Assembly (NCBI GenBank): GCA_038236965.1 | Contig: JBBRZF010000127.1 | Location: forward strand, 1 to 10,056 | Source of the DNA: JBBRZF01 sp038236965 | GTDB taxonomy: Bacteria; Acidobacteriota; Terriglobia; Terriglobales; Acidobacteriaceae | Reading direction: 5' to 3' | DNA length: 10,056 nucleotides | Part shown: positions 6,244 through 10,056 of the stretch, piece by piece | Layout of the letters: every line of letters begins with the position of its first letter | How positions within the stretch are numbered: position 1 is the first letter of the stretch | The notes under the pieces: model-generated | Seen by the model: only the letters and a program-made list of their open reading frames with translations | Told to the model about the DNA's origin: nothing | The model's database searches: none | Program-made: the position numbers and the translations under genes

Positions 6244-7928
6244 AACTGGCGGCAGTACTTGCTGTCCTTCTGCTTGGAACTTTTATGACCGCACAACAAA
6301 ACGGAACCATCCACGGGGACGCGCTCCCCGATGCCATCTTCATCAACGGCAACATCTATGCGGGCGCGGGACTTCCACGCGCGGAAGCGATCGCGGTGCG
6401 CGATGGGCGCATCGTCGCCGTAGGTTCGAAGGCCGACGTGATGAAGCATAAGACGAAGAAGACCGAGGTCATCGACCTGCATGGCAAATTCGTGATGCCA
6501 GGCTTCAACGACGCGCATCTGCACATGGCGAATGGCGGCTTCGAGCAGTCGAACGTGAACCTGGTGGGATCGAAATCGCTGGCCGAGATGCAGCAGCGCA
6601 TCGCCGATCGAGTGAAGACCTCCGCACACGGCGAGTGGGTGGTCGGACGCGGCTGGGACCACACGATGTGGCCGGAAGCGAAGTTGCCAACGCGGCAAGA
6701 ACTCGACAAAGTTACCGGAGAGCATCCGGCAATCTTCACGCGCGTGGATGGACACATCGCTATCGCCAACACGGCGGCGTTGAAAGCCGCCGGGGTCACG
6801 CGTGAGACCAAGCCGCTTGCAGGGGGCGCGATCGACCACGACGCGCAGGGAGAGCCGACGGGGATTCTGCGCGAAGGCGCGAGCGAAATTGTCTGGGCTC
6901 ATGCGGCCAAGCCGACTCCGGCGCAGCGTCGCAAGGCGTTGGAATTGGCAGTGGCGGATGCGGGACGCTGGGGTATCACCAGCGTGCAGGACAATTCCTC
7001 GTGGGAAGATTTTCTCGTCTTTGAAGACATGGAGCGCGAGGGCAAGCTGACCGTACGGGTCAGCGAGTGGCTGATGTTCGATATGCCGATGGAAGCTCTG
7101 CGGGCGCATCGCGCGTCGCATCCGGCGACCGATCCGTTGCTGAGCACGGGGATGTTGAAGGCGTACATGGATGGCTCGCTGGGTTCGCGCACGGCGGCGC
7201 TGCTGGCGCCTTATGCGGACGAGCATGGGAACAGTGGATTGCCGCAGTACGACCAGGCGAAGCTGAACCAGATGGGCGATGAACGTGCGGCGGCGGGATT
7301 CCAATTCGGCTTCCACGCCATCGGCGACAAGGCGGTGGCAATGGCGCTGGATACTTTTGCCGAAGCTGACCGCTACGCGCGCGAGCATCAGGGGACGCAG
7401 AGGCGGGATGATTTCCGCTTCCGCATCGAGCACGACCAAGTGGTAGCCGCGGACCAGATTGCGCGCTACAAGGCGCTCGGCGTCATCGCCTCGGTGCAAC
7501 CGAATCATCTGCTGACGGACATGAATTGGGCGGAAGAACGCATCGGCCCGGAGCGCGCAAAACATTCGTATCCGTGGCGCGATTTCCTGAAGGCCGGTGT
7601 GCCGCTTGCGTTTGGCACGGATTATCCGGTGGAACCGATCACGCCCTTCCGCGGCGTCTATGCGGCGGTGACGCGCAAGAACGAGGCAGGAACGAAGTCC
7701 TACTATCCCGAGCAGAAGTTGACGATTGAAGAAGCGATTGCGGCGTACACGACGGGCGCGGCGTTTGCGGAGTTCAAGGAAAAAGAGAAGGGATCGCTAG
7801 AACCGGGCAAGCTCGCGGATTTTGTTGTGCTGGACCGCGATTTGTTGAAAGTTCCTGCGCAGGAAATCCTTGGGACGAAAGTGTTGAGGACGGTGGTGGG
7901 CGGGAAGAGCGTTTACGGAGTGGAGTGA
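6240..7928 (+). CDS. Exported YtcJ-type amidohydrolase (Amidohydro_3 family)
   Basis: Metal-dependent hydrolase of the amidohydrolase superfamily, probably acting on amide or N-acyl bonds outside the cytoplasm. I chose ATG 6240, which overlaps the upstream stop as ATGA, because it puts a clear signal peptide at the N-terminus: MK, then a hydrophobic stretch, ending near TFMTA-QQ (cleavage after A18 likely). An upstream in-frame ATG at 6162 would bury this signal and lies within the peptidase gene. The 562-residue product shows the early beta-sandwich strands (DAIFINGNIYAG, AIAVRDGRIVAVG), then FNDAHLHM with H93-x-H95, K307 in LKAYMDGS as a possible carboxylated lysine, H359 in FHAIGDKA, H398 in RIEHDQV and D461 in FGTDYPVEP. 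The end, GSLEPGKLADFVVLDRD, is the usual closing strand motif. Substrate unknown. It is the last gene of the operon. Confidence 0.9.
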   Translation: MKLAAVLAVLLLGTFMTAQQNGTIHGDALPDAIFINGNIYAGAGLPRAEAIAVRDGRIVAVGSKADVMKHKTKKTEVIDLHGKFVMPGFNDAHLHMANGGFEQSNVNLVGSKSLAEMQQRIADRVKTSAHGEWVVGRGWDHTMWPEAKLPTRQELDKVTGEHPAIFTRVDGHIAIANTAALKAAGVTRETKPLAGGAIDHDAQGEPTGILREGASEIVWAHAAKPTPAQRRKALELAVADAGRWGITSVQDNSSWEDFLVFEDMEREGKLTVRVSEWLMFDMPMEALRAHRASHPATDPLLSTGMLKAYMDGSLGSRTAALLAPYADEHGNSGLPQYDQAKLNQMGDERAAAGFQFGFHAIGDKAVAMALDTFAEADRYAREHQGTQRRDDFRFRIEHDQVVAADQIARYKALGVIASVQPNHLLTDMNWAEERIGPERAKHSYPWRDFLKAGVPLAFGTDYPVEPITPFRGVYAAVTRKNEAGTKSYYPEQKLTIEEAIAAYTTGAAFAEFKEKEKGSLEPGKLADFVVLDRDLLKVPAQEILGTKVLRTVVGGKSVYGVE

Positions 7929-7964
7929 GGGGTGGAGTTGGATTGTCGCGATAGGGTGTGGGAA

Positions 7965-7992
7965 GGCCTGATATCGGAGGCTATGTTTTTAC
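7965..7992 (+). terminator. Weak terminator candidate after the operon
   Basis: GCCT (7966-7969) pairs with AGGC (7978-7981), extendable by one G-T pair, and is followed by TATGTTTTTAC. The stem is short, so this is a weak candidate. It lies 38 nt after the amidohydrolase stop, and transcription converges here with the leftward gene ending at 8030. Confidence 0.25.
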
Positions 7993-8029
7993 TTCCTGTG
8001 ATCCAGAACGGCTGGAACGCCAAAATGCA

Positions 8030-8326
8030 TCAGCCGAAGACCCAATATCTCCCCAAGACAATGAAGCTAAGAGCCATTAGAACGACGCAGGAATCGAGCA
8101 ACACATGGAGCCTACTTGCTGGGTAGGGTTGTTTAAATTTCCTTCGCACCTCGGTTCCCCACGAGATGTAGGAGATTCGTTCCTCGTCGCGAACGCGTTC
8201 GTTAATCTTGCCAATCATTACGAGCGAAACCATATTGGCAAGAATTGCGGACGATGCTCCGACAAAACCAGCAAACACGACCGGCCAAGACATATTCGTC
8301 AACAGGTGCACAGGTTTAAGATACAT
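8030..8326 (-). CDS. Small membrane protein with two predicted helices
   Basis: Leftward gene of 87 to 98 residues, depending on the start. From the ATG at 8293 it begins MSWPVVFAGFVGASSAILAN, a first membrane helix, followed by a charged loop with GKINERVRDEERISYISWG and EVRRKFKQ, and a second helix near the C-terminus (LLDSCVVLMALSFIVLG) ending in RYWVFG. The pattern of two helices around an Arg/Glu-rich loop with WGTEVR resembles small uncharacterised membrane proteins I recall from Acidobacteriota, but I cannot name a family. Start choices are ATG 8326, ATG 8293, or TTG 8332, and none has a good Shine-Dalgarno. Its C-terminal end converges on the amidohydrolase operon. Function unknown. 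Confidence 0.65.
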   Translation of the reverse strand: MYLKPVHLLTNMSWPVVFAGFVGASSAILANMVSLVMIGKINERVRDEERISYISWGTEVRRKFKQPYPASRLHVLLDSCVVLMALSFIVLGRYWVFG

Positions 8327-8604
8327 CAGCAAGCACTATCGAGAATGACGAGTATCACTTCTGGGACGCAGAAGGTCGAGGCGTCAGGGTCGTCCTCCAG
8401 AACTCACGGCTCAGCGAACTCCATGAGACTGACAACGGAATGACCGTGCAGGATGCTATCGGCGCGTATGCTGGCCAGCTAGGAACGTGTATCGAAACTA
8501 CTGGAACACCGCTGGAAACGTGCCGAATGCTTCATGCATTCAAGGAAAGCCTACCTCGACGGCGGGGCTTGCTTTCCCGGTTCTTTCGCCGCGGCACCAA
8601 ATAG
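8320..8604 (+). pseudogene. Probable 5'-truncated coding remnant
   Basis: An open frame of 94 codons ends at TAG 8602. It reads like protein, with ENDEYHFWDAEGRGVRVVLQ near its start, a middle part VQDAIGAYAGQL, and a basic tail RRRGLLSRFFRR. No ATG, GTG or TTG occurs before ATG 8440, and that internal start would leave only 54 residues with a poor ribosome binding site. A stop (TAA 8317-8319) lies just upstream. The likely story is loss of the 5' part at a junction near 8320-8340, next to the start of the leftward membrane-protein gene. No family recognised. It could still be a short functional gene starting at 8440, or chance. Confidence 0.4.
8544..8577. repeat. Inverted repeat GGAAAGC/GCTTTCC
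   Basis: GGAAAGC (8544-8550) and GCTTTCC (8571-8577) form a 7-bp stem with a 20-nt loop, inside the probable gene remnant. No T tract follows. Confidence 0.4.
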
Positions 8605-8786
8605 GTGTTGAGAAATCGCCATCCCACAAACTATCTGAATCCAGCAAAATCGGCCGTGAATGAGCCTGCTCTCGCCAGGTAGCGATCGCGAAATCCCCTT
8701 CGCATAGCCTATCGCGACAATGGTCTCGGGACTGTGGGAAACGCAACGAGCTTCGAGCCGGATTCTCTCCCAAGTGGTTGGTTGAA
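8605..8786. other. Non-coding stretch with degenerate short repeats
   Basis: No convincing gene. Minus-strand frames of about 80 residues exist, but their sequence looks like read-through of repeats. Two related minus-strand 17-mers (8619-8635 and 8697-8713, pattern GATAG then TRTGSGAWGG) lie here, and a third related copy is on the plus strand at 7950-7966. Confidence 0.4.
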
Positions 8787-8788
8787 CA

Positions 8789-8830
8789 CCCACCTTAGCT
8801 ACGCTGCGTTTCGCGAAGGTGGGGCACCCG
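8789..8830. repeat. Palindrome CCCACCTT/AAGGTGGG with GGGGCACCCG tail
   Basis: CCCACCTT (8789-8796) pairs with AAGGTGGG (8816-8823) around a 19-nt loop, then GCACCCG. TGGGGCACCCG (8820-8830) is identical to 3488-3498. Confidence 0.6.
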
Positions 8831-8861
8831 ATCGATTAGAGAAGGTGGTGGTTGAGTCTCA

Positions 8862-8875
8862 GCCGTGCCTACGGC
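8862..8875. repeat. 14-bp palindromic direct repeat, copy 1
   Basis: GCCGTGCCTACGGC, with arms GCCGT/ACGGC and a 4-nt loop. An identical copy lies at 8928-8941. Confidence 0.65.
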
Positions 8876-8898
8876 GCTTTGGGAGATCGGAACTGGTA

Positions 8899-8917
8899 CC
8901 CCGGGTTGCACCCGGGG
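8899..8917. repeat. Perfect 8-bp palindrome CCCCGGGT/ACCCGGGG
   Basis: Arms 8899-8906 and 8910-8917 pair perfectly around a 3-nt loop. Part of the palindrome cluster at 8789-9022. Confidence 0.65.
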
Positions 8918-8927
8918 CTAAGCTCGG

Positions 8928-8941
8928 GCCGTGCCTACGGC
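8928..8941. repeat. 14-bp palindromic direct repeat, copy 2
   Basis: Same GCCGTGCCTACGGC as at 8862-8875, 66 bp apart start to start, flanking the perfect palindrome at 8899-8917. Confidence 0.65.
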
Positions 8942-8960
8942 AGGCGAACCAAGGCAAGGT

Positions 8961-8992
8961 CAAAACAGGGGCTAAAGCCCCGATCTGTTTTG
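8961..8992. repeat. Nested palindrome CAAAACAG/CTGTTTTG
   Basis: Outer arms 8961-8968 and 8985-8992 (8 bp, perfect) enclose inner arms GGGCT (8969-8973) and AGCCC (8976-8980), with a 4-nt bulge on the right side. CAGGC at 8941-8945 and GCCTG at 8995-8999 could extend the structure outward. Confidence 0.65.
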
Positions 8993-9002
8993 CTGCCTGA
9001 TT

Positions 9003-9022
9003 GGCACGACTGAAGTCGTGCC
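9003..9022. repeat. Perfect 9-bp palindrome GGCACGACT/AGTCGTGCC
   Basis: Arms 9003-9011 and 9014-9022 pair perfectly around GA. No T tract follows on either strand, so it is a palindromic repeat rather than a terminator. Sequence of this kind is, from memory, common between genes in Acidobacteriota. Confidence 0.7.
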
Positions 9023-9145
9023 CTGATGCGGAGCTCGATGGGTTAAGCGCGGGAGCGTACACCGAACCGATTTGATACCGGAAAACCAGGCTCTGGCTGC
9101 AGCGCTCGAAGCGAGTGGTCACTTCCGTTGTGGGCAACGAGTGCC

Positions 9146-9643
9146 TTAGGATTTTGGGGAGCGGGCGGCGGCGAGGTTCGTCCACGTGCCGGGGTCGCTG
9201 GCGGACAGGGCGGAGAGATAGATATCTACGTCTGCCGGGTCGAAGGCTCCGTTGATTTTTTCTACGGCCGTGTGCAACGCCTCGGTTGCCGGCGCGGGCA
9301 CTTCTTCCTGGGAGATGGCTCCCTTGTCGTTGGGGATGTTGAGTTCGTTCAAGAACATTGCGAGCATGGCTTCGTGGGGTCCGAAGAGAAACGCGCGGAT
9401 GAGCGTGCTGGATAGCTGTTCGTCGGGCGTGATCATCGAGACCAGGTAGCCGGCTAATTTTTCCGCTGGGAGCTTGGCGGCTTTCTGTGGACGCAGGTTC
9501 AACTTGGCGGCGATGATGGCCGCGGAGCGCTGCTGCTCTCCGATATAGTCTTTGGCGGCATAGAAGGCGTCTGCCGCCTGGCGACGACGCGTTGGGTCCA
9601 TTTGCTTCCATATCTGCTGGAACGATTTAACTTCCTGGCTCAA
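9146..9643 (-). CDS. Hypothetical protein, 165 residues
   Basis: Leftward gene starting at TTG 9643, with GGAGGA 4 nt upstream. The product appears soluble: no signal peptide and no membrane segment, but several amphipathic helices (for example FQQIWKQMDPTRRRQAADAF, residues 8-27). A mid-part from about residue 58 to 105 (LPAEKLAGYL, then TPDEQLSSTLIRAFLF) looks helical, and an acidic end has DPADVDIYLSAL. It contains no cysteines and no catalytic motif I recognise. It follows the HugZ-like gene after 24 bp, so the two are likely co-transcribed and may be functionally linked, but nothing in the sequence names the role. A 250-residue frame on the same strand in another phase (8859-9611) is a shadow. 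Confidence 0.75.
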   Translation of the reverse strand: MSQEVKSFQQIWKQMDPTRRRQAADAFYAAKDYIGEQQRSAAIIAAKLNLRPQKAAKLPAEKLAGYLVSMITPDEQLSSTLIRAFLFGPHEAMLAMFLNELNIPNDKGAISQEEVPAPATEALHTAVEKINGAFDPADVDIYLSALSASDPGTWTNLAAARSPKS

Positions 9644-9647
9644 GGAT

Positions 9648-9653
9648 TCCTCC
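9648..9653 (-). promoter_or_regulatory. Ribosome binding site that fixes a TTG start
   Basis: On the minus strand GGAGGA sits 4 nt before TTG 9643, inside the 24-bp gap after the upstream stop. No better ATG is available, so the TTG start is chosen. Confidence 0.7.
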
Positions 9654-9667
9654 GGTGTAGTTATTGC

Positions 9668-10056
9668 CTATTGTTTTCGAGCTTGCTGAACCATCTCGAC
9701 CAGAACTTCGCGCGCCTTTGCCGCATCAGTTACCTCTCGAGAAAAGGCGATACGGGTGCCGGTCACTTTTTCTGCGGTGGTCAAGCGCAGGTGAAATCCA
9801 AGACGGTCGACCGACGTCATGGCGGCTTCCCTGGCTTCGATTCCGGCTAAGACCCGGGCGAGCAGGATGAGCGAATCGGCGTGGTCGGCGTTCATGTGTT
9901 CGATGATGGCGGCTGAGGCGTCGGCCAAGGGGTCGGGTTGCGCCGCATCGTAATCGGAGGCGGGAACCCATCCCATCACTCCGAAGCCGCCGACGTAATA
10001 AACATCGACGACCTCCATACGATAGAAAGAGAAATCGCCGAAGTCTACCCAGTACT
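9668..10056 (-). CDS. HugZ/pyridoxamine-oxidase-like protein with DUF2470 domain, C-terminal half (partial)
   Basis: The frame runs off the right edge, so the true start is outside the window; the ATG at 10018 is internal, because the codons before it (YWVDFGDFSFYR) are open and belong to the same fold. The visible 128 residues show the end of a split-barrel flavin-binding domain (WVDFGDFSFYRMEVVDVYYV, then GGFGVMGWV), joined to a C-terminal DUF2470 domain marked by IIEHMNADHADSLILLAR and the later DRLGFHLRL. Related proteins are FMN- or haem-binding; some HugZ members degrade haem. Which applies here cannot be told without the N-terminal half. It carries the only GTCGAC site seen in the window (9806-9811). 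It is first of a two-gene leftward unit with the 165-residue protein. Confidence 0.85.
   Translation of the reverse strand, partial: YWVDFGDFSFYRMEVVDVYYVGGFGVMGWVPASDYDAAQPDPLADASAAIIEHMNADHADSLILLARVLAGIEAREAAMTSVDRLGFHLRLTTAEKVTGTRIAFSREVTDAAKAREVLVEMVQQARKQ
9806..9811. other. Single GTCGAC site (predicted R-M target)
   Basis: The only occurrence of the predicted XamI-type recognition sequence found by reading through the window. Roughly three would be expected by chance at this base composition, so one is not a meaningful depletion. Confidence 0.6.

Noticed and set aside
6156..7565. Leftward 469-residue frame
   Set aside because: Long, but opposite the amidohydrolase, Arg/His-rich, without motifs. 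The plus-strand gene has complete catalytic residues and a signal peptide.
8105..8443. Rightward 112-residue frame
   Set aside because: Mostly antisense to the small membrane protein; the remaining part is Ser/Thr-rich and out of frame with the better-looking remnant ending at 8604.
8540..8793. Two leftward frames of 77 and 80 residues
   Set aside because: They overlap each other in different phases and run through degenerate repeats and an inverted repeat. No ribosome binding site or family features.
8859..9611. Leftward 250-residue frame
   Set aside because: Runs through the palindrome cluster and is out of phase with the 165-residue gene that has a strong Shine-Dalgarno.
9806..9811. Depletion of GTCGAC as evidence of restriction pressure
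   Set aside because: One site against about three expected in 10 kb is within chance.

Overview
The window looks like a stretch of chromosome from an Acidobacteriota (Terriglobia/Koribacter-like) bacterium. This is inferred from the protein families, from frequent TTG starts backed by good Shine-Dalgarno sequences, and from a cluster of short intergenic palindromes of a kind I associate with these genomes. No tRNA, rRNA, CRISPR array, integrase or transposase gene was seen.

Left part (1-2957). The start of a small leftward gene (N-terminus MSEIRTCQHLHTNGNL) lies at the edge. A divergent intergenic region with two strong hairpins, one a bidirectional-looking terminator, separates it from a compact type II restriction-modification cassette. 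The cassette is a XamI-family endonuclease (PD-(D/E)XK, predicted site GTCGAC) followed, with a one-base TGATG overlap, by a gamma-class N6-adenine methyltransferase (motifs LGQFATP, DPGFGTGAF, NPPY). There is no controller (C) gene, and the nuclease comes first.

Middle part (2958-7928). A short cysteine-containing protein of unknown function follows, ending at a REP-like hairpin. Then comes a probable three-gene rightward operon: a DRE-TIM metallolyase (isopropylmalate/homocitrate synthase or HMGL-like) with an unusual Cys-rich tail, an M20-family metallopeptidase, and, with an ATGA overlap, an exported YtcJ-type amidohydrolase with a signal peptide. The last two are metal-dependent hydrolases that could release amino acids or acyl groups, one inside and one outside the cytoplasm. 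Their substrates cannot be read from the sequence.

Right part (7929-10056). About 1.2 kb holds only a small leftward two-helix membrane protein, a rightward reading frame without a start (probable gene remnant), short degenerate repeats, and a dense run of perfect palindromes at 8789-9022. The window closes with two leftward genes 24 bp apart: the C-terminal half of a HugZ/pyridoxamine-oxidase-like protein with a DUF2470 domain, and a 165-residue protein of unknown function.

I did not find a clearly new biological system. The points most worth checking are the controller-less R-M cassette, the terminator-like hairpins in the divergent region beside it, the Cys-rich tail on the metallolyase, and the palindrome cluster.
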